Assembly: GCA_000972765.1 (NCBI GenBank)
Contig: CP011265.1
Span: forward strand, 1,364,001 to 1,428,000
Direction of reading: 5' to 3'
Length of the DNA: 64,000 nt
From: Verrucomicrobia bacterium IMCC26134
Lineage (GTDB): Bacteria > Verrucomicrobiota > Verrucomicrobiia > Opitutales > Opitutaceae
In this document: piece by piece, positions 44,202-53,096 of the stretch
Layout: every line of letters begins with the position of its first letter
Position numbering within the stretch: the stretch's first letter is position 1
The notes under the pieces: model-generated
What the model was told of the DNA's origin: nothing
What the model saw: the letters and a program-made list of their open reading frames with translations, nothing else
The model's database searches: none
Program-made: the position numbers and the translations under genes

Positions 44202-45581
44202 CTACTCTTTACCCGCTTGATATTGGTTTACAAAGTATGGGTCACGGGTCCACGGGTATTCTTTGAGCGCAGTCTGTAGCCTGGCCTTTGCGGCTTTAGC
44301 CTTTTCGTCGAGCTCATTGTCCAAGAGGGATTTTTTAAGTCTGTCGTCCTTTCGCACGTCGTAGAACCGACCGTCGGTGAAGAGCCAATAACTCCCATCA
44401 TGGGCAAACTCGGCTTCCGCCTTGGCGCCGCCCTCCGGACTATACCAAGCATAAAGGAATTCGCGGGGATTACCTTTCTTTCCAAGCAGTTGAGGCAGGA
44501 AACTACGACCGTCTAGTTTCAATTTATCAGGAATCGAAGTGCTTGTGACTTCACAAATCGTTGGCAGGAAATCTCTAGTGTCTATCAGGTCTGTGCTGAC
44601 CTTGCCGCCGACGACATGGCCGGGCCAGTTGCCGATGCCCGGCACGCGGGTGCCCCAGGGCGAAGCAGAGCCCTTGCCGCCGTTGACTTCGCGCCCCATG
44701 AATTGAGATTTCACGGTTTTCGATGTGCCGTTGTCGCCCAGAATAAGAACGAGCGTGTTATCGCGTAAATGCAGTTCTTCGAGTTTGGCTATCAGTTTGC
44801 CGATCAGTTTATCGCTATAGGCAGTCATATCTGGAAAATGTTCGCCTTTGCCTGAGCCGCCGTCCGCCTTCTTGATTTTGCTTCCGTCCGCTCCCTTGTT
44901 CTTCTTGCTCTTGCCCGATTCGAGGTAGTCCGGACTATCCGGCGTGGCATCAAACGGCGAGTGCGTGAGCATCATTGTGTAGTAAAGGAAAAATGGCCTG
45001 TCTTTATTACGCGTGATGAAGTCGAGCGCATAGTCGCTCACGATATCCGGCCCGTATTCATTGTTTTTAGAGGTCACCAGAGTGCCGTTGGTTTCTATTG
45101 TGGGATTTCTATAGCGACTGCCCTTTTCGTTGAAATGCCAGAGGCAGTGTTCATCGAAGCCAAAATGCGTGGGCCCATCGGGTTCTACACCAAGCTGCCA
45201 CTTGCCCGCGATGGCCGTCGCATAGCCGTTACTCTTTAGCAAATTGCCGAAGGTGGTTTGTGTTCTGTCCAGACTACCGAAGTTTGAGTAGTTCCGTTTG
45301 TTACTCATGCCGGTCATCAGTTGCACGCGCGTGGGCGTGCAGAGCGGTTGAGCGTGGCATTGCTCGAAACGCACGCCCGTCGCGGCAAGTTGATCCATGA
45401 CGGGGGTCTTATAACTTTCTCCTCCGTTGGCCGTGACGCACTCATAGCCGAAGTCGTCAATCAAGACGATCACAACATTGGGTTTTGAGTCGGGCTTAAC
45501 TGAAGGAGCGGCCAATAACGTGATCGGAAGCGCAAGCGCGAGAACTGACAGAAATGGTGTTATCGCAGGTATATTTATCAT
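44202..45581 (-). CDS. Secreted sulfatase (CTPTR type)
   Basis: 459 residues on the minus strand with signal peptide (FLSVLALALPITLLAAPSV). Motifs: NVVIVLIDDFGYECVTANGG, QPLCTPTRVQLMTGMSNKRN (formylglycine site with Thr), TAIAGKWQLGVE, FFLYYTMMLTHSPFDATPD and LVLILGDNGTSKTVKS. A low-complexity lysine-rich loop (SGKSKKNKGADGSKIKKADG) is inserted near residue 220 between the central elements, rather than a C-terminal tail as in its neighbours. The gene is convergent with the six-hairpin gene and heads the minus-strand group that extends to 50130. Confidence 0.92.
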   Translation of the reverse strand: MINIPAITPFLSVLALALPITLLAAPSVKPDSKPNVVIVLIDDFGYECVTANGGESYKTPVMDQLAATGVRFEQCHAQPLCTPTRVQLMTGMSNKRNYSNFGSLDRTQTTFGNLLKSNGYATAIAGKWQLGVEPDGPTHFGFDEHCLWHFNEKGSRYRNPTIETNGTLVTSKNNEYGPDIVSDYALDFITRNKDRPFFLYYTMMLTHSPFDATPDSPDYLESGKSKKNKGADGSKIKKADGGSGKGEHFPDMTAYSDKLIGKLIAKLEELHLRDNTLVLILGDNGTSKTVKSQFMGREVNGGKGSASPWGTRVPGIGNWPGHVVGGKVSTDLIDTRDFLPTICEVTSTSIPDKLKLDGRSFLPQLLGKKGNPREFLYAWYSPEGGAKAEAEFAHDGSYWLFTDGRFYDVRKDDRLKKSLLDNELDEKAKAAKARLQTALKEYPWTRDPYFVNQYQAGKE

Positions 45582-45720
45582 TTGATATACGGTTAGGAAA
45601 ATAGATTTTTCCGGGAACTTGGCGACAGTTGTGCAAGGGATGGTCGAACGCTGAAATCAGCTTATAGGGTAAGGGTGGAAGAACGGATTCGAATGGAATT
45701 GTTGCGATATTTGCATTGGC

Positions 45721-47787
45721 TTAGTTGATTTTTAGGACCCGGGTCATGTCCTTCTCCATCGCGACGGTGAGCTTCCAGCCTTTGGGACTCGGGGTCACCT
45801 TAATCGGGGTGTTTGCGACCATCTCGCTGAATGATGGTTTTGGCTTCAGCCCGAGCTTGGCGGCATCAACTTCGATCTCGACCGATGCGGGCGGGTTCGG
45901 CCCCCAGACGGTCAGATAGATGTTTTCCCCTTTGCCGAAACGCTGCAGTTGAACCTTCGGAGAATTGACGGTGGCATAGGTGACCGGCTCCCAGCCCGCG
46001 AGGCGGATAGCGAGGTTGGCGGGTTCATATTTGTCCCACAGTGCCTTGTGTTCCGGCTTGGTATACCAGGAATAATCCTTGTCATAGCCGGGATGCCCGG
46101 GCGGATAGAAATAGAGAACCTGCACCGGGCAGGCGAAACCGTAGGCCGTGGTTTTCGCGAGGGCGTTTTTGATTACCTCCAAAGTCGGAGACTCCTTGTG
46201 CGCCGGAATATTCCCCGAGGAAATTCGATAAGATTTTCGCCCGACCACCAAACGCTCGAAATCAAAGCCTCCCAACTCAAGCGGTTTGAAGCTTCCTTCC
46301 TGCCAGCCGCCGGCCACCACTGAGGCGAGGAAGAACTGCCCGCCCGCCATCTGCCCTGCCGGTTTGTTGGGGATTTTTTTCCAACTGTATCCCTTCATTC
46401 CTGCCGCCTCATGAAACAGTCCGCCCTGCTTGAGCTGTAATCGGTAGGCGTCGAACAACTCGTAGTTTGTGAACTGGGTATGAATGGAAGGACGCCCGTC
46501 CTGATCGAACGTCAAGGGATGGTCGATGTAGGGAAAATGATCGCGGCGATAGTTGAGGAAATTACTCCAACCCCCAAGACGGTCCCAGTGAATGCCAACA
46601 AAATTACCCACATTTCGGAGATCAACGGCCTTGCCTAAATACATGTCTGCATAGACGGGATGATGTGGAGTTTGATCTGCAAACAAGTCGGGATCGCAGT
46701 TATGCGGGAAGTCAACGCCTCCAGCTGACGCTCCAAAGCGCCCAATGGTTCCGTCAGGATTATAACAAATACTATTGATGAGAGCGGCCCGTCCCTCAAT
46801 CAGCAGCGTGGATTTTGCGTCCCCCTTTTTCTCGTAATGCTGAATGGTATCTGTCTTGGCAATGGCATCAAGTAACTGTTTATTTGTCTTAAGGTCTTCC
46901 GCCTTCTTCAATCCTTGGATTCGTGCCGATGTTTTCGTGTAAGCTAAATACTCTTTATAGTTGGGATCGATCTGGCGGTCGGTCTTCACTTCTTCTTTGA
47001 CATAGTTCATGTTCATCCAGTCATGGTGATGACCGAGGAATGACATGGTCTTCGCGTCGATATGATAGTATTCGGGATACCAGTCGTAGTATTTCGCCAG
47101 CGCATCACGACCCCCCCACGTGCCGTCGATGGAGTAGATGCGGAAACGGAAGGGTGCCTTGGATGGGAATTTCTTGGTGTCCTTCGACAAGCCGAACGCC
47201 ATTTGGATGCGGAGACCGTCGGCATCGGCCCCAACCTCGAATACACAGGGATCCGTCGGAGGAATGCACAGCGCGATTCCACCTTTGTCCGTCCAAACGG
47301 CGGGAATCGGCACCATGTTGTTTTCCTCCGCATAAGCCGGGGTTTCTTGATTGATAACCGGACTGACGCTTAGCGTCTTACCCCATTTCCAGCCGGTGGT
47401 GTTTACCGGCAAATTGAAGCCCAGCCACACGCCGCGATCCTTACCGGTGAGATCTTCCAGTTCTCCCGCCACCTCGATAAAACCCGGCCCCTCGGTAATC
47501 ACCGCCTGCACCTGTGCCTGAAGCGGGCTGTTCAGCGTCAGGTGGAGTTTGCCGTTTTTGGCAAAGGCGCTTCCAGCTAGGAAAGCTTTTTTGACAGTAT
47601 TTGGTTCACGCAGATAAAAACCACCCGCGGCGCCTTGTGGCAGCTTTGTGCCGTTCATTGCGACACCGGAAACATTTCCATTTTCCTGCAATTCCAGCGT
47701 CAGTCCCGCACGATCCGATACCGTTTCCGCCAAAGCAGAAGCACCGAAGAGGAAACCCCCGGCTAAAATCAAAGTTATGTTTTTCAT
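45721..47787 (-). CDS. Secreted hydrolase-like protein of unknown family (688 aa)
   Basis: 688 residues with signal peptide (ITLILAGGFLFGASALA). A beta-rich N-terminal half (LTLELQENGNVSGVAMNGTK, RGVWLGFNLPVNTTGWKWG, GADADGLRIQMAFGLSKD) leads into a barrel-like centre. The centre holds KYYDWYPEYYHIDAKTMSF, GRAALINSICYNPDG, NFVGIHWDRLGGWSNFLNYR and GMKGYSWKKIPNKPAG. A C-terminal beta domain follows (GKGENIYLTVWGPNPPASVE). I do not recognise the family; the shape fits a large carbohydrate-active enzyme. It lies between a sulfatase and a paralogue of the 35621 family in a minus-strand run, so a role on the same glycan is likely. Confidence 0.6.
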   Translation of the reverse strand: MKNITLILAGGFLFGASALAETVSDRAGLTLELQENGNVSGVAMNGTKLPQGAAGGFYLREPNTVKKAFLAGSAFAKNGKLHLTLNSPLQAQVQAVITEGPGFIEVAGELEDLTGKDRGVWLGFNLPVNTTGWKWGKTLSVSPVINQETPAYAEENNMVPIPAVWTDKGGIALCIPPTDPCVFEVGADADGLRIQMAFGLSKDTKKFPSKAPFRFRIYSIDGTWGGRDALAKYYDWYPEYYHIDAKTMSFLGHHHDWMNMNYVKEEVKTDRQIDPNYKEYLAYTKTSARIQGLKKAEDLKTNKQLLDAIAKTDTIQHYEKKGDAKSTLLIEGRAALINSICYNPDGTIGRFGASAGGVDFPHNCDPDLFADQTPHHPVYADMYLGKAVDLRNVGNFVGIHWDRLGGWSNFLNYRRDHFPYIDHPLTFDQDGRPSIHTQFTNYELFDAYRLQLKQGGLFHEAAGMKGYSWKKIPNKPAGQMAGGQFFLASVVAGGWQEGSFKPLELGGFDFERLVVGRKSYRISSGNIPAHKESPTLEVIKNALAKTTAYGFACPVQVLYFYPPGHPGYDKDYSWYTKPEHKALWDKYEPANLAIRLAGWEPVTYATVNSPKVQLQRFGKGENIYLTVWGPNPPASVEIEVDAAKLGLKPKPSFSEMVANTPIKVTPSPKGWKLTVAMEKDMTRVLKIN

Positions 47788-47801
47788 GTATATTTATCCG
47801 A

Positions 47802-49586
47802 CTAATGGGACTCGCTGGTAGTCAGCGCCTTCCGATCTACGCGCTGGACTTCGATGAGGTGGAAGACTTTGTTTTTGTCATCGAGATTGACCAACGCAAT
47901 GTCCGCGCCCTGCGGACCTTGGTGGTTCATCACGGCATCCGTAATCGTAAATATCTCCTCCCGCCAGCGGTTCGTCCCCGTTCCCGTAAAGGTTTTGGCG
48001 GATTTGAAGTTTCCTTGGCCGGCATCATAGGAAAAACCCCATGAGCCGGTGGTGTTGTCATACCACACCAAACGGAAGCTTAGCGGGCCAACGGGTTGGC
48101 CGTCTTGCTTGAAGAAATCCTTGTGGAAGCCGAAGTAGAGCGCGTTTTTGCCCGACTTGTGTTCAAAGCCGCGCGCAAATTTTCCGTAAGGCTGATCTTT
48201 CGGGCCTAGATTCCACCAACCGACGCTGGTTTCCAGTTTTTCGATGGGGTAGAGAAACCGGCAATAGTCGTCGTCGATCCGATCCCAGGCTACATCGTTA
48301 TAGCCGGTGCGGCTGCGGCTTTTGAGTCCGCCAGCAAGCGCCTTATCCAAGTCCTGCACCACCGCGCCGTGGTCGGCGAATTCCGCACAAATTTTCAGCA
48401 CCCGATCGGTATTGTTTTTGTTTGCCGCTCCGTATTTAGCCTCGGGGAAGCGGATGGTGTCGTCCGCATTCAGCTCGTCGCGCAAGGCGCAGAAGGCCAC
48501 CGGTGACTTATTCGGATATTTCTGGCCGGCGTATCGATTGAACATGTCCAGCGACTCGCGCCACTGCGGATCCTCGATGACGAACTCCGGCAAATTCCAG
48601 ATATCGAGCCCATTTTGCAGGGCTCCAAGAGCAGTCCAATACAAGTTCTGCTGCGGATTCTGCTGAAACCACTTTGAGTGTTCCGTCGTCTGGCCCTTGC
48701 GGGGGATCATCGTCTCGCCCTCCCCTCGGGAGAAAACAGGGCGTCCGGAGGGATTGTCCGGTGTCATCCACGGTTTGTAGCCGTTGAATTTGGAGCGTTC
48801 GGAGTTGCTGCCGTAGCCGTGCGAAGGCACGCCCTGTTTTAACACCGTGCCCGGATAATACTTGAGTCCAGCGGCCACGTCCTCGGTGTGAATTAGCAGC
48901 GCCATGGGCGGCTTGCCGTCCATGGGCTTTGAAAAAGCGTCAACCGTGAAACGACGAATGTATTTCTGGTAATCCGCCCACTCCTCTCGCATCACCTTGT
49001 AACGAGGGTCCTTGGGTTCACCTTTGTAGCAGAAGCCGTCACCGGTCGAGCCTTCGACCACTTGGTGGAACACAACGCGCTTGAACAACTCCGGCGGCAG
49101 GCTGCGCAGATGCTCGGCCAGTTTGGTGATGATCCGTTCCGAGTAGAACTTGTATTTCTTGTCCAACGGATAGGCTTGGATGCCGAAATTGGGGTCATCC
49201 TTAAAGGTATCGATTTTCACCTTGGGCACGCCCTTGTCGTAGAGCCATTGGGGCTCGGTGGGGTTGATCCAGAGCAGCGTGAAAACATACTTATTATTTG
49301 CCGCCGCCTGTTTGATGATGTCATCAAACAGATCCCATTTATAGACGCCATCCTCTGGCTCCAACTTATCCCAGCCTACTACGATCGGAATGCCCCGAAG
49401 GCCTGGGTAGGTTTCTTCGGCGGTGATCTTGCTGTTCCATTTATTCGGTGTGCCACCCCAGGAATACCAGCTCCATACCCCGCAGGCTTCCGGCGGCAAC
49501 ACACCCAGGGGCGCCTTTTCGGTTTGCTCCGCCCGCCCGCTGGCGGACATCAGCAAGCCCAATACTAAAGCAGCGGAGTTTTTCAT
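47802..49586 (-). CDS. Secreted TIM-barrel putative glycoside hydrolase, diverged paralogue
   Basis: 594 residues from the ATG at 49586; an ATG six codons upstream (49604) is possible. Signal peptide MKNSAALVLGLLMSASGRA. It belongs to the same family as the genes at 35621 and 37531: LRGIPIVVGWDKLEPEDGVYKW, EPQWLYDKGVPKV, a VVEGSTGDGFCYKG strand, YKPWMTPDNPSG and VNLDDKNKVFHLIEVQRV. At the strand where the paralogues read TGCTGDE this copy reads EGSTGDG, so the local acidic residue has moved or been lost. It lacks the lysine-rich tail. Activity may have changed or been lost. Confidence 0.68.
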   Translation of the reverse strand: MKNSAALVLGLLMSASGRAEQTEKAPLGVLPPEACGVWSWYSWGGTPNKWNSKITAEETYPGLRGIPIVVGWDKLEPEDGVYKWDLFDDIIKQAAANNKYVFTLLWINPTEPQWLYDKGVPKVKIDTFKDDPNFGIQAYPLDKKYKFYSERIITKLAEHLRSLPPELFKRVVFHQVVEGSTGDGFCYKGEPKDPRYKVMREEWADYQKYIRRFTVDAFSKPMDGKPPMALLIHTEDVAAGLKYYPGTVLKQGVPSHGYGSNSERSKFNGYKPWMTPDNPSGRPVFSRGEGETMIPRKGQTTEHSKWFQQNPQQNLYWTALGALQNGLDIWNLPEFVIEDPQWRESLDMFNRYAGQKYPNKSPVAFCALRDELNADDTIRFPEAKYGAANKNNTDRVLKICAEFADHGAVVQDLDKALAGGLKSRSRTGYNDVAWDRIDDDYCRFLYPIEKLETSVGWWNLGPKDQPYGKFARGFEHKSGKNALYFGFHKDFFKQDGQPVGPLSFRLVWYDNTTGSWGFSYDAGQGNFKSAKTFTGTGTNRWREEIFTITDAVMNHQGPQGADIALVNLDDKNKVFHLIEVQRVDRKALTTSESH

Positions 49587-49632
49587 GTTTATGATTTCTT
49601 TCATACGGCCAGAAGATTGCGGCGGGCTAGCT

Positions 49633-50130
49633 TTAGCTGCCGGTGATGAGCACCGTGGCGTAGGACATGGCGCCGTCTATATCCAGAGAGATGCGTCGGC
49701 CTCGGTCGGACGCCGGCAAGCTCAGGTGCTTGCGATACGACACGGGCCCCGTGTATTTCAGTTTTCCGGTCCTACCCCGATATTCCTGCTTATAAGGGCC
49801 CTCGATGGCCCAGTCGTGGGGGAGATCCAGTTTCCGCCAGGCGGAGTCATCGAATCCCGGCTGGGTATAGGGCACGTTCGTCCCAAGGTTGCCATCGGGC
49901 CGTTTGTGCAGGACCGTCGGATCCACTAAGAAGGCCTCACTGCTGGGTAGCAACCATTGACGGATATCGGGGTAATCTAGCGAACTAGCGACTTGGGCTG
50001 GATCGTCTTTTTGGAAACGCCAGTCGGTGTTGATGGAGATGCGTTCGCGGGCCGTTTCGGCGGCCGGCATGCCGGCTATTCCCGTCAGCAAAAAGCCGAT
50101 GAGAAGTCGTATAGAGATGAGGCAGTTCAA
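49633..50130 (-). pseudogene. Truncated GH2 beta-galactosidase-like gene (N-terminal part only)
   Basis: 165 codons: signal peptide (LISIRLLIGFLLTGIAG), ISINTDWRFQKDDP, KLDLPHDWAIEGPY, YTGPVSYRKHLSLP and GRRISLDIDGAMSYATV. This is the standard opening of GH2 sugar-binding domains. Where the usual wLNG strand should follow, the frame ends in LITGS and a stop. GH2 enzymes are normally 600-1000 residues and no later parts are found downstream. The stop lies 46 bp before the start of the next minus-strand gene. A deletion or insertion junction is the likely cause. The remnant sits at the right edge of the sulfatase region. Confidence 0.82.
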
Positions 50131-50790
50131 GGAGATGGCGTTACGCTTTTGCGTTCTGTGATCGCTGCAGCGTGGGGCGGTTAAGCGCCAGCTGGGGTAG
50201 GGGAGAAGCCGGGTTAGCGCGACTTAGCGAACGCCCGGCGGTTAATTGAACTATGGCGTGAACGGAACGAAGGGGTTTGGGCTATCCGGTTAACACTCCC
50301 GCTCGCACCTAAGTCTAACGAGTAATCACGCTTTATAGCGCCGGGCGGTAATCGGTTGTGCCTAAAATTAAATATTAGTTTTCGCATTTCCCCGAGATTA
50401 AGAATGAGAATCGGCTTTCTGCCGCAACCTGCTGGCCATTTGATGGTCAATCACGCATTCCGATGCAGTTTTAGTATCTCGTTTCACGGAAAAGGTTTCA
50501 TTTTTATCTTTTCTTCGGCGGGTGATAACGCACAAGGGACACGGATCCCCTAAACAGGGGAATGGGTAAGTTTTAAGAGAGAGGGAAAGCGGGTGGTGGT
50601 CCTTGTCCTGGGGCAGGTCCGATGGCGAAGGTTTCTATCCGCTAAAACCGCCCTAGTTTCTCTACAGTTCTCCACAAACTTTTTGTCCGGAGCTGCCTAT
50701 TTTCGCTTAAAGTAAAAATAAAGCGTTATAAAATACTGATTTCATTGTCCACGATTTCACGGATTTTCAAGTTTATAAATAATTATTCAA
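50131..50790. other. Gene-poor boundary stretch
   Basis: About 660 bp between the GH2 remnant and the tRNA fragment. It contains the likely promoter side of the minus-strand group and A/T-rich sequence near 50700-50790. Two weakly related, oppositely oriented segments with a CGCCCGGCG core occur near 50231-50265 and 50322-50347. No protein or RNA gene is visible. It marks the change from the polysaccharide region to the salvage and defence genes. Confidence 0.5.
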
Positions 50791-50829
50791 CAAGGACTTG
50801 CGCGGGTTCGAATCCCGTTGGCCGCCCCA
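50791..50829 (+). tRNA. Orphan tRNA 3' end (T arm, acceptor strand, CCA), incomplete
   Basis: GCGGG-TTCGAAT-CCCGT (50802-50818) is a canonical T stem and loop. It is followed by seven acceptor bases TGGCCGC, a C at the discriminator position and CCA ending at 50829. CAAGGACTTG before it could be part of a variable arm. The D arm, anticodon arm and 5' acceptor strand are absent from the sequence to the left, so this is not a functional tRNA. Isotype cannot be assigned. It looks like the 3' end left by integration into a tRNA gene, that is an attachment-site relic. Confidence 0.8.
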
Positions 50830-50904
50830 TGTCTTTCTCCTCTTTTAAAGAGGAGTTTTGCTTACTGACTTCTCCCTGTGGCGCTTTTGTGGCGCCCCGT
50901 CTTC

Positions 50905-52269
50905 CTATTCGTCGGACGATCGCGGTTTATCCGCGCCAGAAGCAGACCTGCCCTCCGGCAACACCAGATTCAGCACGAGCGCGGTGATGCCGCCGGCGGC
51001 GATACCGGATTCGAGAAATGCCTTTACCCATTCCGGCAGCGTGCCCAGCCAGGTTGATTGCGAAGGCGCGCCGAGACCGATGGCGAGCGAGAGCGCCACG
51101 ATCAACGCATCGCGTTGTGAGATACCCCGGCTCGCGATCAAGCGCAGTCCAGAGACCGCCACCAGGCCGAATAGCATCAAGGCCAGCGCACCCAAAACCG
51201 ACGGCGGCATCGCCGTGACCCAACGTCCGACCGCCGGGAAAAGCCCCAGCAATGCCAGCATGAGCGCCATCAACGGGCCGATGCGACGGCTGGCCACGCC
51301 GGTGATTTGTATGACGCCATTGTTTTGTGCGTAGGTGGTGCTGGGGAAGCCGCCCACCAGTGCCGAGCTGAGACTGGTCAACCCATCCGCCAGCACCCCG
51401 CCGCGCAGTCTCGCCCAGTGCGCCTGACCTTGGGCCGGAAGACCGGAAAGTTCCGCCGTGGCGGTCATGTCGCCCATCGCCTCAAGCACCGATACGAGGT
51501 AGATAAACGCGAAAGGCAGCACCAGCGCCCAGCTGAAGGAGAAGCCATGCGGCAACCAGCGGGGCAGCGTGATCCACGAGCCGTCTCCAGCCTCCGGTGC
51601 GTGCAGCCAACCGCCCGCGGCGCACACCAGGTAGCCCGCCGCCACGCCAAACAAGACCGACGCCAAACGCGTCCAACGCCGACCGGCGGCCTGCGCGCCC
51701 AGCACCACCGCGATGACGATGCCCGCGACCAGCCCGCCCGCCCACGGAGGCGCCCCCGTTGCAGCGGGGGCCACGATGCCATACATGGCCGACGGGATCA
51801 GCGTGAGCCCGATGAGCAGGACGACCACTCCAGATACGAGCGGCGTAAACACTTTCCGGAGCATGGGCAAAAACGGGGCGAGCACCAATTGCACCGGTGC
51901 AGTCACCAGCGACATGCCCAACATCAAGGCCAGCCCGCCGGTTTTTCCGGCGAGAATAAGCGGCTGCAGAAATGAAAAACTCGTGCCCGTAACACTCAAC
52001 AAGCCCGACCCGACCGGCCCCGGTCTCATGGTTTGCAGCAAAGTGCCGAGCGCCGAGGCCATCAGGGCCATGCTGACGAGGTAGGCGGTGTCGGCCGCCG
52101 GCCATTTAAGGATGCCCGCCAGGATGAGCGGTGGCGTGATGGTGCCCACCACCATGGCCGCCACTTGCTGCGCGCTGACGAGCAGCGCGGGGCCGGCCGG
52201 CACGCGTTCTTCCAGGCCATAAACCAGGGCAGGCGACGGCGATTGATCGGGGGCAACTGATTTTTCCAC
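50905..52269 (-). CDS. NCS2 family nucleobase permease (xanthine/uric acid type)
   Basis: 454 residues, hydrophobic throughout with about 12 to 14 membrane segments. It has the NCS2 signature TYAQNNGVIQITGVASR, whose QNNGVI and following TGVASR match the purine (XanP/XanQ-like) branch more than the uracil branch. GLEERVPAGPALLVSAQQVA is the typical N-terminal helix. It imports xanthine or a related oxopurine with protons across the inner membrane. It is transcribed away from the phosphoribosyltransferase gene at 52385, with a shared 115 bp regulatory gap, giving a purine-salvage pair. Confidence 0.92.
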   Translation of the reverse strand: MEKSVAPDQSPSPALVYGLEERVPAGPALLVSAQQVAAMVVGTITPPLILAGILKWPAADTAYLVSMALMASALGTLLQTMRPGPVGSGLLSVTGTSFSFLQPLILAGKTGGLALMLGMSLVTAPVQLVLAPFLPMLRKVFTPLVSGVVVLLIGLTLIPSAMYGIVAPAATGAPPWAGGLVAGIVIAVVLGAQAAGRRWTRLASVLFGVAAGYLVCAAGGWLHAPEAGDGSWITLPRWLPHGFSFSWALVLPFAFIYLVSVLEAMGDMTATAELSGLPAQGQAHWARLRGGVLADGLTSLSSALVGGFPSTTYAQNNGVIQITGVASRRIGPLMALMLALLGLFPAVGRWVTAMPPSVLGALALMLFGLVAVSGLRLIASRGISQRDALIVALSLAIGLGAPSQSTWLGTLPEWVKAFLESGIAAGGITALVLNLVLPEGRSASGADKPRSSDE

Positions 52270-52291
52270 GCCGGTAATTTTAGCACGCCAT

Positions 52292-52316
52292 GTGCCAGTG
52301 CAAGCGCGACTGGCAC
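52292..52316. promoter_or_regulatory. Perfect inverted repeat between permease and phosphoribosyltransferase
   Basis: GTGCCAGT at 52292-52299 is matched by its reverse complement ACTGGCAC at 52309-52316, with a 9-base spacer. It lies between the divergent starts (52269 and 52385). It could be an operator for a dimeric regulator of both genes or an RNA hairpin in the phosphoribosyltransferase leader. The symmetry is exact over 8 bp per arm. Confidence 0.6.
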
Positions 52317-52384
52317 TGTGTTTGCTGGATTGTTGCGCGCATCTGCGGCCGTCTGTCTCCGATCCGCACCACGTTTACGCGCTT

Positions 52385-52948
52385 ATGCACTTACCCGAAC
52401 ACCTCAACCACCTCTACACGCCCGCCCAGATCGAGTCCCGGCTTGGTGAACTCGCCACCAGTCTGGATGCGTGGGCGGCCGAATCGAAGGCCGAGAACGG
52501 CCGTCTCTTGCTCGCCGTGTGCATGCTGAGGGGCGGGGTGTTCTTTTTTTCCGATCTGCTCCTGCACTTGAGACACTCGGTGGAACCCGGATTTTGCCGC
52601 GCCTGGAGCTATGCCAAGGGAATCAACGGACAGCCCGAGGACACCGTGCGCATGGACTGGCAGGGACTCGACGTGCGGGATCGCCATGTGGTCTTGATCG
52701 ACAATATCTGCGACAGCGGACGCACCTTGGCCGCTGCATCCGCGCAGCTCGAATCCTGGGGCGCGCGAAAGATCCGCACCGCCGTCATCGTGCATCGCCA
52801 GCGCGCGGATTCGATCCACACCCCTACGCTCACGGGGTTTGTTTACCCGGGAGTCGAGTGGTTGGTCGGCTACGGCTTGCGAGATCGCGATGCGGACTTG
52901 ATGAACACTCGCTCCATTTTCACCGTGCGCGGCAGCGGCGCGGCCTGA
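52385..52948 (+). CDS. hpt: Hypoxanthine phosphoribosyltransferase
   Basis: 187 residues from the ATG at 52385. The frame extends upstream without family features and across the inverted repeat, so this start is preferred. LYTPAQIESRLGELA and VCMLRGGVFFFSDLL are the N-terminal HPRT features. HVVLIDNICDSGRTLAAA is the PRPP loop, with ID in place of the commoner ED. VKGINGQ-type loop residues also occur (AKGINGQPEDTVRMDW). It converts hypoxanthine or guanine with PRPP to nucleotides in the cytoplasm. It is paired divergently with the NCS2 permease, which would bring in the bases. Xanthine-guanine specificity cannot be excluded. Confidence 0.85.
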   Translation: MHLPEHLNHLYTPAQIESRLGELATSLDAWAAESKAENGRLLLAVCMLRGGVFFFSDLLLHLRHSVEPGFCRAWSYAKGINGQPEDTVRMDWQGLDVRDRHVVLIDNICDSGRTLAAASAQLESWGARKIRTAVIVHRQRADSIHTPTLTGFVYPGVEWLVGYGLRDRDADLMNTRSIFTVRGSGAA

Positions 52949-53096
52949 GCCCGCTCACGCGAGGGTAAATAACAGAGCCTCGCACGCCGCGGCGGCCGTC
53001 AAAGTCAGCAAGCCGGGTATCGAGGTTGCCCCAAAACAGACGGTGACGAGGCCGCCAGGGCACAGCGAAGAGCTGCAGCGCATCGGACTTCGGGCT

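Noticed and set aside
50791-50829. Functional tRNA gene
   Set aside because: No D arm, anticodon arm or 5' acceptor strand exists to the left, and the discriminator C does not fit an ordinary isotype.
52270-52384. Purine riboswitch upstream of hpt
   Set aside because: The leader is short and lacks the conserved three-way-junction core bases; only a simple inverted repeat is present.
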